Source: Erysipelotrichaceae bacterium (GTDB taxonomy: Bacteria > Bacillota_I > Bacilli_A > Erysipelotrichales > Erysipelotrichaceae). From it: a stretch of 64,000 nt of DNA. The position numbers and the translations under genes were made by a program. The stretch spans positions 1-64,000 of the forward strand of contig JAFSUN010000011.1 in NCBI GenBank assembly GCA_017445225.1. The letters run 5' to 3'. Shown piece after piece: positions 24,531 through 33,981 of the stretch. The notes under the pieces were generated by a model. It saw only the letters and a program-made list of their open reading frames with translations. It searched no databases and was not told the origin of the DNA. How positions within the stretch are numbered: the first letter of the stretch is position 1; each line of letters begins with the position of its first letter.

Positions 24531-25522
24531 GCTTCCTCCTTCTCGGAAAGAGCCGCGATGCGTTCTCTGATCATCCTGATGATCTGGCTTTCGATCTGCC
24601 TTACCCTTTCCTTGGATACACCGTATTTATCGGCTATCTGCTGCAGGGTATGGTTTTCATAGCCTGACAGCCCATAGCGCATTCTGATTATTTCGCGGTC
24701 CCGCTCACTGATCTCCTCCAGGATCCGGTTGACCATCCGGTCGAGATCTTCATCAAAGAGCGCTTCGTCTTCCCTTTCATCGGGGATGATGTCCCCCAGT
24801 TCCACGTCCTTCTCCTCATTGATAATGCGGTTCATGGAGACCGGATCATACTGGATCAGCTGAAGCTGTCTTACTCTTCTGACATCCGCCTTCAGCTCGG
24901 AGGCGATTTCATTTTCCGTCGGCATTCGCTCCAGTTTCTGTTCCAGCAGCTTTTCCACCCGGTTCATCTGCTGGATCTCCTCGACGATGTTGACCGGCAG
25001 ATGGATCATGTGGTCCTGATTAATGGCCAGGGAGATGTACTTGCGGATCCAGTAGGAAGCATAACCGGCAAAGCGGATCCCCTTATCGGGATCATACTTC
25101 TCCGCCGCCTTCATTAAGCCGACATTGCCCTCCTGGATCAGGTCATTCAGGGAAAGATTACTGCCCCCGTATCTTCTGGCGATGGCGACGACTAAGCGGA
25201 GATTGCTCTTGACGATGGTGCTGCGGGCTACCACGTCGCCGTTCTTCGACCTGACGGCCAGTTCATATTCCTTCTCGGCGCTTAACAGCGGATACTGGGA
25301 GATATCCTTGAAATAGACGGAAGAGGCATCAAAGCTCTTCTCATCAGCCGGTAACGTCTCAATGGCCAGATCATTCTGATTGACCCACGCAATAAAATCA
25401 CCGATCTGACTTTCTGACAGTCCATAGGTCTGGATCGTCAGATCGATGTCTTCCTCATCGACGATGCCCTTGGCTTTCTTGATCAGCAGCAGGGCCTGCT
25501 GGGCGGCGGTATATTTTTCCAT
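24527..25522 (-). CDS. Second sigma-70 family factor (group 2-like)
   Basis: A 331-residue sigma factor distinct from RpoD next door. It has region 2 ([20 protein letters not shown] then LIQEGNVGLMKAAEKYDP, KGIRFAGYASYWIRKYI), region 3, and region 4 ending in the helix-turn-helix TLQQIADKYGVSKERVRQI. It lacks the acidic region 1.1 of RpoD. The N-terminal 80 residues are unlike RpoD. The start at 25522 is preferred because the ATG nine codons upstream lies across the -10 element of the apparent promoter; the resulting leader would be only about seven bases with a poor Shine-Dalgarno. It is preceded by the rpoD terminator, so it heads its own operon with trmK and the NACHT pair. Confidence 0.82.
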   Translation of the reverse strand: MEKYTAAQQALLLIKKAKGIVDEEDIDLTIQTYGLSESQIGDFIAWVNQNDLAIETLPADEKSFDASSVYFKDISQYPLLSAEKEYELAVRSKNGDVVARSTIVKSNLRLVVAIARRYGGSNLSLNDLIQEGNVGLMKAAEKYDPDKGIRFAGYASYWIRKYISLAINQDHMIHLPVNIVEEIQQMNRVEKLLEQKLERMPTENEIASELKADVRRVRQLQLIQYDPVSMNRIINEEKDVELGDIIPDEREDEALFDEDLDRMVNRILEEISERDREIIRMRYGLSGYENHTLQQIADKYGVSKERVRQIESQIIRMIRERIAALSEKEEA

Positions 25523-25535
25523 AGTATCTTCGTTT

Positions 25536-25564
25536 ATTCTAGCATTCATCGGTAAAAATATCCA
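25536..25564 (-). promoter_or_regulatory. Promoter of the sigma-trmK-NACHT operon
   Basis: On the minus strand TGGATA and TAGAAT are 17 bases apart and the -10 is preceded by TGC (extended -10). It lies just after the rpoD terminator. The initiating ATG is only about 14 bases past the -10. Confidence 0.55.
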
Positions 25565-25570
25565 CCACCG

Positions 25571-25593
25571 AAAAAGCACCCGCAGGTGCTTTT
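25571..25593 (-). terminator. Intrinsic terminator of rpoD
   Basis: AAAAGCACC (25572-25580) pairs with GGTGCTTTT (25585-25593) around CGCA, with five T on the minus strand. It separates rpoD from the second sigma gene. Confidence 0.88.
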
Positions 25594-25605
25594 GCTTGTA
25601 TAATG

Positions 25606-26910
25606 CTAAACTTTATCAACGAAATCCTTGAGCCTCTTGCTCTTGGTCGGATGCTTCAGCTTTCTCAAGGCCTTGGCCTCGATCTGTCTGATTCGCTCTC
25701 TGGTGACGTTGAATTCCTTGCCGACCTCTTCCAGAGTCCGGGTCCGGCCGTCGATCAGGCCGAATCTCAGCTGGAGTACCTTTCTCTCCCTTTCGGTCAG
25801 CAGCTGCAGGACGCTGTCGATCTCATCCTTCAGAAGCTGCCTGGTGGCGTATTCATCCGGTGACAGGGCATCCTTGTCTTCGATGAAGTCACCCAGATGG
25901 CTGTCATCCTCTTCACCGATCGGGGTCTCCAGGGAAACCGGCTCCATGGCGATCTTCTGGATCTCCCGGACCTTTTCCGGTGATAAGGTGCCGCCCAGCT
26001 TTTCGGAGATCTCCTCAGCTGACGGTTCCCGACCCAGTTCCTGAACCAGCTGTCTCTGGACTCTGGTCAGCTTGTTGATGGTCTCAACCATGTGAACGGG
26101 GATCCGGATGGTCCTGGCCTGGTCAGCGATGGCACGGGTAATGGCCTGTCTGATCCACCAGGTGGCGTATGTGGAGAACTTGAAGCCCTTGGTGTAGTCA
26201 AACTTTTCAACAGCCTTGACCAGACCCATGTTGCCTTCCTGGATCAGGTCCAGGAACAGCAGACCGCGGCCGACGTATTTCTTGGCAATGGCCACTACCA
26301 GTCGCAGGTTGGCGCTGATCAACTGGTCCTTGGCGATCTTGGCTGACTCTTCATTCTGTCTCTTCAGTTCCTCGATCTCGGCACTGTGATCCCCTTTCAG
26401 GGCCTTCAGCTCTTCGATCTTGGCATTGATGACCGGATCTCCTTCCTGAATCATCTGGGCGATCCTTCTTTCCTCTTCCGGTTTCAGCAGCGGAACGCGG
26501 CCGATCTCCTTCAGGTACATCTTGACCGGATCGTTGGCCTTGCTGGAGGGGGTATCAGCGTAGTTGGACTGCAGTTCCCTCAGGAAATCGTCATCGCTGG
26601 TCTCATCATCGAGGAAGTCGTCCGAGTCGATGATCTCATCATCACCCTCACCGAGATCGATGTCTTCATCGAGCAGGTCATCTTCGTCAATGGTCATCTC
26701 CCGGCCTTCATACCAGTTGATGATGTTGTCCAGTTCCCCGTCGCTTAATTCCAAGGATTCCAGAAAATCCTTGATCTCATCGGCTTCCTGAGCATTCAGG
26801 TTGAGCGTTCCCAGCATCGTGGAAAGCTCTTCTTCCGTGATCAGTCCATCACTGGCATGCAGATGGCGGAAATAATCCTTTACGGCTTCAATAACAGTCT
26901 TGTCACTCAT
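25606..26910 (-). CDS. rpoD: RNA polymerase primary sigma factor RpoD (SigA)
   Basis: Housekeeping sigma factor of 434 residues. Region 1.1 (about 1-60) leads into a very acidic linker ([16 protein letters not shown] and following). Region 1.2 starts [16 protein letters not shown], region 2 contains [20 protein letters not shown] and [17 protein letters not shown], and region 4.2 ends with [25 protein letters not shown] lies seven bases before the ATG. It follows dnaG by seven bases, the classical macromolecular-synthesis order dnaG-rpoD. Confidence 0.97.
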   Translation of the reverse strand: MSDKTVIEAVKDYFRHLHASDGLITEEELSTMLGTLNLNAQEADEIKDFLESLELSDGELDNIINWYEGREMTIDEDDLLDEDIDLGEGDDEIIDSDDFLDDETSDDDFLRELQSNYADTPSSKANDPVKMYLKEIGRVPLLKPEEERRIAQMIQEGDPVINAKIEELKALKGDHSAEIEELKRQNEESAKIAKDQLISANLRLVVAIAKKYVGRGLLFLDLIQEGNMGLVKAVEKFDYTKGFKFSTYATWWIRQAITRAIADQARTIRIPVHMVETINKLTRVQRQLVQELGREPSAEEISEKLGGTLSPEKVREIQKIAMEPVSLETPIGEEDDSHLGDFIEDKDALSPDEYATRQLLKDEIDSVLQLLTERERKVLQLRFGLIDGRTRTLEEVGKEFNVTRERIRQIEAKALRKLKHPTKSKRLKDFVDKV

Positions 26911-26917
26911 AAATACT

Positions 26918-28681
26918 TCACCTGTTCTTTCCTGTTAATTCGTCTTTCTGCTTACGCAACTCCTCCGCGCTGCCGGCCAGTCGGGCTTTGATCAGCGGAT
27001 CGGTATAGTTGGTCATTTCCTGTCGCTTGGCATTCTTCTGCTCGTCGTAGACGCTCGAGACAATCTTTGTGATGCAGTCGCGAAATGCCTTCTCATTTAC
27101 TTCATCGGGAATCATTTCCCGGTCACAGATATTGTACAGATAGCTCTTCATCTCCTCGTTTTCCAGCGAGCCCATGAAGTCGGCGATGTCGATCTCATCG
27201 TGGGTATGATAATAGTCGATGATGTACAGCGCCAGGGTATTGGCCTGGGAACTGCGCAGATAGTTGAGTTCCTGCTTGTACAGTTCACACATCCGTCGGC
27301 TGGCCAGCATCTGCTTCAGGATCGTATACTCCGCCAGCGTTACCCCATCGATCCGCGGGGTTCGGTTCCGGTAGATCGGAGCCCGTTTTTCCTGGGGATT
27401 ATCCACCTTATAGTTGCTCTCAGGCGCCAGAACGGCGGCTGAGAAACCGGTCAATGACGCCAGCATGCTGATGTAATTGTCCCGGTCAAAGCGATCGGTC
27501 AGGGTTTCGATCTCTTCCATTGCCTTGGCAGCGAATTCCTTCTTGCTGGTATAGTTGTTCAGATCGTAGAATCTTCGCAGATAATCGAAGATGAACTCCA
27601 TCCAGGTCTTCGGCTTCTGAACCATCGCTACCAGACGCTCACCGCCGTATTTATTGACGATCTCATCGGGGTCGAGGTCAGTATCGTTGTTCAGCACCAA
27701 TACTTCCATGCCTTCGCTTCGGGCCAGTTTTCCGATCTTGTAGATGGCATTTTGTCCGGCATTGTCACCGTCAAAGGCCATGATGATCTTCTTTCCCAGC
27801 TTATGGATCCGCTGGATCTGTTCACGGGTACAGCTGGTGCCCATGGAACAGACGGCGTTTTCAATGCCGGCCCGGTCAAAGGCGATGACATCCATCGGTC
27901 CTTCGGCCAGTACCGTGGTCTTTTCCCTGCGGATGGCCTCTTTGGCCCGGTGGCAGTTGAACAGTACATCGCTCTTCCTGAACAGCGGGGTCTCCGCCGT
28001 ATTGATGTATTTGCTTTCGGCATTGGGATCCAGTGAACGGGCGGTAAAGCCGATTGGATGGCCGTCCTCATCATGGACCGGTATCATTAAGCGGTCCGCA
28101 AAGACGTCCCTGAATCCCCTCTGGGTCAGCCTGGCCATGTTGGCCGCTACGATGTCGCGGTCTTCGTATCCCTTGCGGCTTAAGAAGGTATAGAGGGCAT
28201 CATTGTCGGGATTATAGCCAAACTGGTATTTTTCGATCGTTTCTTCATTCAGCTGCCTCTTCTGCAGGTATTTCAGGAATCTTTCCCCCGCCTGAGAGTT
28301 GAGCTCATGCTGGCAGAAAATCACCGATTCCCTCATTATCTTGTGCAGGGAGGTTTCCTTAAAACTGCTTTGCGGAGACAGCGAACCGAAGTCATAGTCA
28401 TAATTGCTCAGTTCGGCTGCCTTCCTTACCGCCGTGATGTAATCGACGTTCTCAAACTTCATGATGAAGGAGAAGACGTCACCGGCGGTACTGCAGACAA
28501 AGCACTTGAAGATCTTCTTGTCCGGAGAGATGTTCAGTGACGGGTCGTGGTCGTCATGAAAAGGACATACGGCTACATAGCGGCTTCCCTTTTTCTGGAC
28601 CTCAATGTAGTGGCCGATGACTTCTTCGATCCGGGCCTTGCGGCGGATATCACTGATAACTTCTTCCGGTATTCTCGCCAT
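26918..28681 (-). CDS. dnaG: DNA primase
   Basis: Makes RNA primers for replication with the DnaB helicase. The 587-residue product has the CHC2 zinc finger (Cys39, His42, Cys60, Cys63; [12 protein letters not shown] and FKCFVC), the TOPRIM core with [12 protein letters not shown] (acidic residue near 256) and AFDGDNAGQ (near 303), and a C-terminal helicase-interaction domain. TAGGAG is five bases before the ATG. It is flanked by glyS and rpoD in one operon. Confidence 0.97.
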   Translation of the reverse strand: MARIPEEVISDIRRKARIEEVIGHYIEVQKKGSRYVAVCPFHDDHDPSLNISPDKKIFKCFVCSTAGDVFSFIMKFENVDYITAVRKAAELSNYDYDFGSLSPQSSFKETSLHKIMRESVIFCQHELNSQAGERFLKYLQKRQLNEETIEKYQFGYNPDNDALYTFLSRKGYEDRDIVAANMARLTQRGFRDVFADRLMIPVHDEDGHPIGFTARSLDPNAESKYINTAETPLFRKSDVLFNCHRAKEAIRREKTTVLAEGPMDVIAFDRAGIENAVCSMGTSCTREQIQRIHKLGKKIIMAFDGDNAGQNAIYKIGKLARSEGMEVLVLNNDTDLDPDEIVNKYGGERLVAMVQKPKTWMEFIFDYLRRFYDLNNYTSKKEFAAKAMEEIETLTDRFDRDNYISMLASLTGFSAAVLAPESNYKVDNPQEKRAPIYRNRTPRIDGVTLAEYTILKQMLASRRMCELYKQELNYLRSSQANTLALYIIDYYHTHDEIDIADFMGSLENEEMKSYLYNICDREMIPDEVNEKAFRDCITKIVSSVYDEQKNAKRQEMTNYTDPLIKARLAGSAEELRKQKDELTGKNR

Positions 28682-28689
28682 TATTACTC

Positions 28690-30075
28690 CTAGAATTCAA
28701 TCTTCTTAGCAATATACTCTCTTAAGTCCTTAATGTCGACCAGTTCCTGCTGCATGCTGTCACGGTCTCTGATCGTAACCTTGCCGTTGCTGGCGGTGTC
28801 GGGATCGACGGTAATGCACATCGGGGTGCCGATGGCATCCTGACGGCGGTATCTCTTGCCGATGCTGCCGGCTTCGTCATAGACAACGTCAAAGTACTTG
28901 GCCAGCTGGCAGTACAGATCATAGGCTTCTTCGCTCTGCTTCTTGGTCAGCGGGAAAATGGCAGCCTTGATCGGAGCCAGGACCGGGGACAGATGCATGA
29001 CGACACGGCTGTCCTGCTTGCCGTCCTTGCTGAGATCTTCGACGTCGTAGGCATCACAGCAGAATGATAAGAACAGTCTTTCCACGCCGACAGCCGGCTC
29101 GACGCAGTACGGCACATAGCGTTCGTTGGTATACGGATCCAGATAGCTGAGATCTTCTCCTGAATGCTCCATGTGGCGCTTTAAGTCATAGTCGGTACGG
29201 TCAGCGATGCCCCACAGTTCACCCCAGCCAAACGGGAACAGATATTCAATGTCACAGGTTCCCTTGGAATAGAAAGCCAGTTCCTCAGGAGTGTGATCTC
29301 TCATTCTCATCTTTTCTTCTCTCATCCCTAATGACAGTAACCAGTCCTTGCAGAACTGCCGCCAGTATGGATACCACTTCTCATCAGTTCCCGGCTGGCA
29401 GAAGAATTCCATCTCCATCTGTTCGAACTCGCGGGTACGGAAGATGAAGTTGCCGGGAGTGATCTCGTTACGGAAGCTCTTGCCGACCTGGCCGATGCCG
29501 AACGGCAGCTTCTTACGCATGGTTCTCTGAACGTTCTTGAAGTTGACAAACATGCCCTGAGCGGTTTCCGGACGCAGATAAACGGTATTCTTGGCATCCT
29601 CCAGAACGCCCTGGAAGGTCTTGAACATCAGGTTGAACTGCCTGATATCGGTAAAGTCCTCAGCTCCGCAGTTAGGACACTTGACATGATTTTCCCTGAT
29701 GTATTTCATCATGTCATCATTGCTCATGGCTTCGGTATTGGCGGTTCCGCCGGACACCTGATCGATGAGCTGATCGGCACGGTATCTGGTCTTGCACTTC
29801 TTACAGTCAATTAACGGGTCAGCAAAGTTAGCCAGATGTCCGGTTGCTACCCAGACTTCCGGATTCATTAACAGAGCTGACTGAATGCCGACGTTATTCG
29901 GATCTTCCTGGATGAATTTTTTCCACCAGGCAAGCTTGATATTCTTCTTTAGAGCAACTCCCAAGGGGCCAAAATCCCAGGTATTTGATAATCCGCCATA
30001 GATTTCGGAACCCTGGAATACATAGCCGGAAGTTCTCAGATGATTTACGATTTCGTCAAATGTATATTGTGCCAT
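28690..30075 (-). CDS. glyS: Glycyl-tRNA synthetase, single-chain class II type
   Basis: Charges tRNA-Gly. The 461-residue product is the alpha2 form seen in eukaryotes, archaea and some Bacillota, not the two-subunit form. Class II motifs are visible: [18 protein letters not shown] (motif 2 region) and [10 protein letters not shown] (motif 3). A zinc-type cysteine cluster occurs in the inserted region (DCKKCKTRY and [11 protein letters not shown]). The start at 30075 has GGGGGA 7 bases upstream; a longer reading adds eleven residues across the upstream terminator. No T-box leader fits in the 75 bases before the gene; instead there is an intrinsic terminator after recO. Confidence 0.95.
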   Translation of the reverse strand: MAQYTFDEIVNHLRTSGYVFQGSEIYGGLSNTWDFGPLGVALKKNIKLAWWKKFIQEDPNNVGIQSALLMNPEVWVATGHLANFADPLIDCKKCKTRYRADQLIDQVSGGTANTEAMSNDDMMKYIRENHVKCPNCGAEDFTDIRQFNLMFKTFQGVLEDAKNTVYLRPETAQGMFVNFKNVQRTMRKKLPFGIGQVGKSFRNEITPGNFIFRTREFEQMEMEFFCQPGTDEKWYPYWRQFCKDWLLSLGMREEKMRMRDHTPEELAFYSKGTCDIEYLFPFGWGELWGIADRTDYDLKRHMEHSGEDLSYLDPYTNERYVPYCVEPAVGVERLFLSFCCDAYDVEDLSKDGKQDSRVVMHLSPVLAPIKAAIFPLTKKQSEEAYDLYCQLAKYFDVVYDEAGSIGKRYRRQDAIGTPMCITVDPDTASNGKVTIRDRDSMQQELVDIKDLREYIAKKIEF

Positions 30076-30094
30076 ACAAAATCCCCCTATGTTA

Positions 30095-30139
30095 TAAAAA
30101 AGTACCATCAGTTTTACTCAAAGTCAAGTTGACGGTACT
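30095..30139 (-). terminator. Terminator or attenuator between recO and glyS
   Basis: A 10-bp stem with one G-U pair (30101-30110 with 30130-30139) and a 19-base loop is followed on the minus strand by six T. Only 20 bases separate it from glyS, leaving little room for a separate promoter (a TATAAC at 30091-30096 is possible), so partial readthrough is likely. Confidence 0.75.
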
Positions 30140-30148
30140 CATGTTTTT

Positions 30149-30865
30149 TTAATAATTTACGCTGCGGAAACTTCTCACATGCAGACCGCTGTGCATGGCC
30201 AGAAATTCCGTCAGATACTTCACCAGTTCGTAGTCATTCAGATTCATGGCGACGATCTTGTCATGAACCTCATAGCTGGCCTTACAGATGATGCGGAAGC
30301 GTCTCATGAAGTCAGCATCCAGCGGCTTGCTGTGATACTGCTTGTTACAGTCATGGCAGATGAAGCCGCCGTCAGCCAGCGAGATGGTCTCGATGTTCTT
30401 CTGACTGCCGCACACTACACAGCCGTCCACAGCCGGAGAGATGCCCAGATAATCCAGGATCCTGACCACAAACAGTCCATAGACCATATAAGGCTCCGGT
30501 GATTTCTCCAGCAGCTGCAGTCCCGCCAGCAGGACGTCAAAGAGGTCCTCCTGCTCCAGCTGAGCAATGATTTCTAGCATGACCGATCCCAGGGCCAGCT
30601 TATCGTAATCACCCTTGATGCCGTGAAAGTCATTCTTCAGGGTGGCTGACTTCAGCAGCTGGACGCTGCGGGAATCGCTGTAGTCGCAGTTGAATTCACT
30701 CAAATCAAACAGCTGGCAGGCGTAGGCATTTTTACTGGTGCTCTTCTTAAGTCCCTTACCGTAGAAGCTGACGATTCCCTGCTCCTGGCAGCAGACCTTC
30801 AGGATCTCATCGTTTTCCTTTACATCGTTCTTGGCAACGACGATGCCTGGGATGAAATCATTCAT
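30149..30865 (-). CDS. recO: DNA repair protein RecO
   Basis: Recombination mediator that helps load RecA with RecR and RecF. The 238-residue product has an N-terminal OB-fold (PGIVVAKNDVKENDEILKV) and a C-terminal helical domain with a four-cysteine zinc site (CVVCGS and ICHDC). The start at 30865 overlaps the end of era by eight bases; longer readings run through the other frame of era. It follows era, as in most Bacillota. Confidence 0.92.
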   Translation of the reverse strand: MNDFIPGIVVAKNDVKENDEILKVCCQEQGIVSFYGKGLKKSTSKNAYACQLFDLSEFNCDYSDSRSVQLLKSATLKNDFHGIKGDYDKLALGSVMLEIIAQLEQEDLFDVLLAGLQLLEKSPEPYMVYGLFVVRILDYLGISPAVDGCVVCGSQKNIETISLADGGFICHDCNKQYHSKPLDADFMRRFRIICKASYEVHDKIVAMNLNDYELVKYLTEFLAMHSGLHVRSFRSVNY

Positions 30866-31754
30866 TCTGGCCGTTGTCCCAATAGCCCAGCTGCTGCAGC
30901 TGGCTCTTGCGGTCGCGCCAGTTTTCCTGCACGCGGACAAAGGTCTCCAGGAAGACCTTGCTGCCGAGATGAGTCTCCAATTCTTCGCGGGCTTCGGTAG
31001 CGATCTTCTTGAGCATCTGGCCATTGCGGCCGATGACAATGCCCTTCTGCGACTGTTTCTCCACGACGATCAGAGCTCTGATATAGATCACCGTCTTACG
31101 GTTGGTGATTTCTTCAATTACAACCGCAATGGAATGAGGCACTTCCTCTTCGGTATTCATCAGGATCTTCTCCCTGATGATCTCCGAGATCAAGAAACTC
31201 TCGGGATAATCGGACACCATCTCCGCCGGATAATACTGAACGTCTTCCGGCAAATACTTCTTGATGGTTTCGATCAGTTCATCGATGTTGCGGCTCTGCA
31301 GAGCGCTGACCGGAATGATTTCATCAAACATTTCGGTGTCCACATCCATTAAGAATTCCAGCAGATCGCCCTTGTTGATCTTGTCAACCTTGTTGACGAT
31401 CAGAAACTTCGGCTTCTTGCTCTCTTTAATGGAATCGATGATGGCCAGGTCGGCCCGGTTGATGCCCTTGCTGGCATCGACCAGCACCAGCAGCAGGTCA
31501 ACATCGGCGACGGCATCATAGGCTCTCTGCACCATGGCCTGGTTGAGCTTCTGCTTGCCCTTGTGGATGCCGGGCGTATCGACGAAGATGATCTGCGCAT
31601 CATCCAGGGTCAAGATGCCTCTGATGTTGTCCCGGGTGGTCTGCGGCTTGGGAGTCGCAATGGCGATCTTCCTTCTGACCAGGGCATTCAGCAGCGTGCT
31701 CTTGCCGACATTGGGCTTTCCGATGATGGCAACGAATCCCGCCCGGAAACTCAT
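30858..31754 (-). CDS. era: GTPase Era
   Basis: Essential GTPase in 30S maturation that binds the 3' end of 16S rRNA. The 298-residue product has G1 GKPNVGKSTLLN (12-23), G3 DTPGIHKGK, G4 NKVDKI, and a C-terminal KH domain with VIGRNGQMLKKI (the GxxG loop as GRNG). GGAGG lies seven bases upstream, inside the last codons of cdd, and the ATG overlaps the cdd stop (ATGA). Confidence 0.97.
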   Translation of the reverse strand: MSFRAGFVAIIGKPNVGKSTLLNALVRRKIAIATPKPQTTRDNIRGILTLDDAQIIFVDTPGIHKGKQKLNQAMVQRAYDAVADVDLLLVLVDASKGINRADLAIIDSIKESKKPKFLIVNKVDKINKGDLLEFLMDVDTEMFDEIIPVSALQSRNIDELIETIKKYLPEDVQYYPAEMVSDYPESFLISEIIREKILMNTEEEVPHSIAVVIEEITNRKTVIYIRALIVVEKQSQKGIVIGRNGQMLKKIATEAREELETHLGSKVFLETFVRVQENWRDRKSQLQQLGYWDNGQNE

Positions 31755-32149
31755 TTCAGATCCTCCGGTCCGAAGCTGTACGGCAGCAGTTCCCGCATGT
31801 TGGTGACCATGGTCTGTTTGCCGTTGGACAGGATGATCGGGGTATCCGGCTTCAGCAGTTCACTCAGGACCTGACGGCAGATGCCGCAGGGTGTGGCGAT
31901 GGTATCACCGTCCGAGACGATGGCCAGCTTCTCGATGTCATCCCGGCGGTAGCCATTGGAATAGGCGGCGAAAACGGCGCTCCTCTCTCCGCAGTTGGTT
32001 GCGCCATAGGAAGCATTTTCAATGTTGGCGCCGTAGAAATAGTTACCGTCCCTGGTGGCGATGCAGGCACCGACGTGATAGTTTGAATAAGGAGCATAGG
32101 CGTTTTCCATGGCCTTAAAGGCGTGTTCTAATATTACTTTATCTTCCAT
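31751..32149 (-). CDS. cdd: Cytidine deaminase
   Basis: Deaminates cytidine and deoxycytidine for pyrimidine salvage. The 132-residue length is that of the homotetrameric form. The zinc ligands and catalytic Glu are in NCGERSA and TPCGICRQ; AYSNYHVGACI is the substrate-binding segment. GGAGG is six bases before the ATG. It sits between ybeY and era, the usual place in Bacillota; the dgkA gene often found there is missing. A nucleoside hydrolase and a deoxyribose-phosphate aldolase elsewhere in the window fit the same salvage theme. Confidence 0.96.
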   Translation of the reverse strand: MEDKVILEHAFKAMENAYAPYSNYHVGACIATRDGNYFYGANIENASYGATNCGERSAVFAAYSNGYRRDDIEKLAIVSDGDTIATPCGICRQVLSELLKPDTPIILSNGKQTMVTNMRELLPYSFGPEDLK

Positions 32150-32164
32150 ATGTACCTCCGTTAA

Positions 32165-32623
32165 TTATTTATCATCCCGGCTGACGACCTCATCGAGGAT
32201 CTTCTTCTGCCAGGCGATCATTTCCTTTTCTTCTTCGGGATTCTGATGGTCAAAGCCGCACAGATGCAGCAGACCGTGGGCAAACAGGAAACAGATCTCC
32301 CTCTTCTCACTGTGACCGTAATCAACGGCCTGCCTTCGGGCGGCGTCGATGTTGATGAAGATGTCACCCAGTTCCTGGGGAATGAAGTCAAATTCTTCTT
32401 GCGAATCCTGCAGGGCGAAGCTGATGACATCAGTCGGCCGGTCAACACCGCGGTAATCGCGGTTGATCCCATGTATCTTGTCATCATCCACGAAGATGAC
32501 GCTGACAGCCACGTTCTTCTTCAGTTTCAGTTCTCTGATGGCGTTGTTCATGATCTGTCTGAACAGCGGCTTGTATTTGCTGTAACCGCGGTAGGCGGTC
32601 TCGTTGAAAACATTAAGGGCCAT
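32165..32623 (-). CDS. ybeY: Endoribonuclease YbeY (rRNA maturation factor)
   Basis: Metal-dependent RNase involved in 16S rRNA 3' end maturation and ribosome quality control. The 152-residue product carries the zinc signature HGLLHLCGFDH (Hx3Hx5H) near residue 115, plus NRDYRGVDRPTDVISF, the conserved upstream segment. GAGG lies eight bases before the ATG. It is followed by cdd and era. Confidence 0.95.
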   Translation of the reverse strand: MALNVFNETAYRGYSKYKPLFRQIMNNAIRELKLKKNVAVSVIFVDDDKIHGINRDYRGVDRPTDVISFALQDSQEEFDFIPQELGDIFINIDAARRQAVDYGHSEKREICFLFAHGLLHLCGFDHQNPEEEKEMIAWQKKILDEVVSRDDK

Positions 32624-32648
32624 GGTATTTCCTCACTTTGCCCCCTCA

Positions 32649-32990
32649 TTATACCACAACCTCCAGGAAGTATTGATACCCTGTCACAAAAAGAAACCGG
32701 CAGGGCAGCCGGAAATCTCCCCGATTGGGATCATAGATGACATAGGACTTCCCTTCTCTTCTTATCAACAGCAGATAATGATTCCCATCAAACAGAAAAC
32801 CGGAATGATCGATCTTCCTCAGTTTTCCCTGATGGATCCTAACTTTCAAACCGCTTTTCTCCAGACAGTCTGCCAGATCAAAGAGCGAAAGTCCCTTTTC
32901 CGTAGTTCTTTCCCTGACCAGGGTTATCAGCCCAGGATCGCATCCCAGGGCCTTTACCAGCCTTCTGACACATAAAACGCCGCAGTACAT
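32649..32990 (-). CDS. Small C39-type cysteine peptidase-like protein
   Basis: A 113-residue protein that resembles a bare peptidase C39 domain: YCGVLCVRRLVKALG at the N-terminus, LSLFDLADCLEKSGLKV in the middle, and GNHYLLLIRREG with YVIYDPNRG, positions typical of the catalytic Cys, His and Asp of bacteriocin-leader peptidases. The presumed catalytic Cys would be residue 3, so the usual oxyanion Gln upstream is missing unless translation starts earlier at a non-ATG codon. There is no transporter domain or precursor peptide nearby. The ATG has no Shine-Dalgarno and lies in the loop of a hairpin with 8-bp arms (AACGCCGC/GCGGCGTT). It sits between phoH and ybeY, normally adjacent. Confidence 0.5.
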   Translation of the reverse strand: MYCGVLCVRRLVKALGCDPGLITLVRERTTEKGLSLFDLADCLEKSGLKVRIHQGKLRKIDHSGFLFDGNHYLLLIRREGKSYVIYDPNRGDFRLPCRFLFVTGYQYFLEVVV

Positions 32991-33013
32991 GATAATACTT
33001 AGCGGCGTTATTG

Positions 33014-33952
33014 TTATTTTCCTGCCTTTTCGTAGGCATCGATGATCTTCTGAACGACCGGATGGCGGACCACGTCACGGCTGCTTGTCTCGATGAAGGC
33101 GATCTCCTCGATATTGCCGACGATCTCCCTTATTTTAACCAGGCCGGAGGGCTTGTTATTGGGGAGGTCGATCTGGGTGATGTCACCGGTGATGATCATC
33201 CGGGAGTTGAACCCCAGTCTGGTCAGGAACATCTTGATCTGCATCTCGGTGGTATTCTGAGCTTCATCCAGAATGACGCAGGCATCATTCAGCGTCCGGC
33301 CTCTCATGTAGGCCAGCGGGGCGATCTCCACAACGCCTTTTTCTAACAGCTTATCGGTGTTCCCCATTCCGAAAATCATCTCCAGAGAGTCGTAGATCGG
33401 CTTCAGATAGGGATCTACCTTCTCCTTCAGATCACCGGGCAGAAAGCCCAGGGACTCGCCGGCTTCCACGACCGGACGGGTGATGATGATCTTGCGGATG
33501 GCCCCCTTCTTCAGAAGGTTGCTGGCATAGACGACGGAAAGAAAGGTCTTGCCGGTACCGGCCGGGCCGGTGACGACGGTGATGATGTGATTCTCAAAGG
33601 CCTCATAGAGCTGTTTCTGACCCCAGGAACGCAGATAGAAACGGCGGTTGCCGCTGCCGGTAGCGATCTCCTTGCGAAAGAAAGATGCTGAAGCCTTGTT
33701 GACCAGCACACTGGTAACGTCTTCCTTTTCCAGGCTCTTTTTCATCCGATAAAGGGTCAGCAGTTCCTGGAGAACTTCACTGATGCCCTTGACCTTTTCT
33801 TCATCCGGGCAGACCAGCCGGTTATCTTCCAGCGTGAGTTCCGTTCCGAAATACTGGCCGATGGTCTTCAGATTACTGTCATTTTCTCCTAACAGGGCCA
33901 TTAAGGTATCAACGTTAAGATCCTTTAGTTCTAATACTGTTTGCTTATCCAA
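33014..33952 (-). CDS. phoH: PhoH-like ATPase (YbeZ)
   Basis: A cytoplasmic P-loop NTPase of the PhoH/YbeZ group, thought to act with YbeY in RNA metabolism. The 312-residue product has Walker A VTGPAGTGKTFLS (about 132-144) and Walker B CVILDEAQNT (about 227-236), then RMIITGDITQIDLP. The start is TTG at 33952, supported by GAGGTAGG five bases upstream and conserved N-terminal sequence. A TATAAT at 33974-33979 could be its -10, although the matching -35 is poor. Its partner ybeY is separated from it by the C39-like gene. Confidence 0.93.
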   Translation of the reverse strand: MDKQTVLELKDLNVDTLMALLGENDSNLKTIGQYFGTELTLEDNRLVCPDEEKVKGISEVLQELLTLYRMKKSLEKEDVTSVLVNKASASFFRKEIATGSGNRRFYLRSWGQKQLYEAFENHIITVVTGPAGTGKTFLSVVYASNLLKKGAIRKIIITRPVVEAGESLGFLPGDLKEKVDPYLKPIYDSLEMIFGMGNTDKLLEKGVVEIAPLAYMRGRTLNDACVILDEAQNTTEMQIKMFLTRLGFNSRMIITGDITQIDLPNNKPSGLVKIREIVGNIEEIAFIETSSRDVVRHPVVQKIIDAYEKAGK

Positions 33953-33981
33953 TATAACCTACCTCTTACTTATATTATAAC

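Noticed and set aside
25597-25605. TATAAT on the plus strand at the end of rpoD
   Set aside because: It overlaps the rpoD 3' end, has no -35 and no plus-strand gene downstream.
30076-30148. T-box riboswitch upstream of glyS
   Set aside because: The space is too short and no specifier loop or T-box core sequence is present; only a plain terminator hairpin is seen.
30866-31039. Longer N-terminus for RecO
   Set aside because: The extra residues lie in another frame of era and are Ser/Arg/Ala-rich; ATG 30865 yields the normal RecO start.
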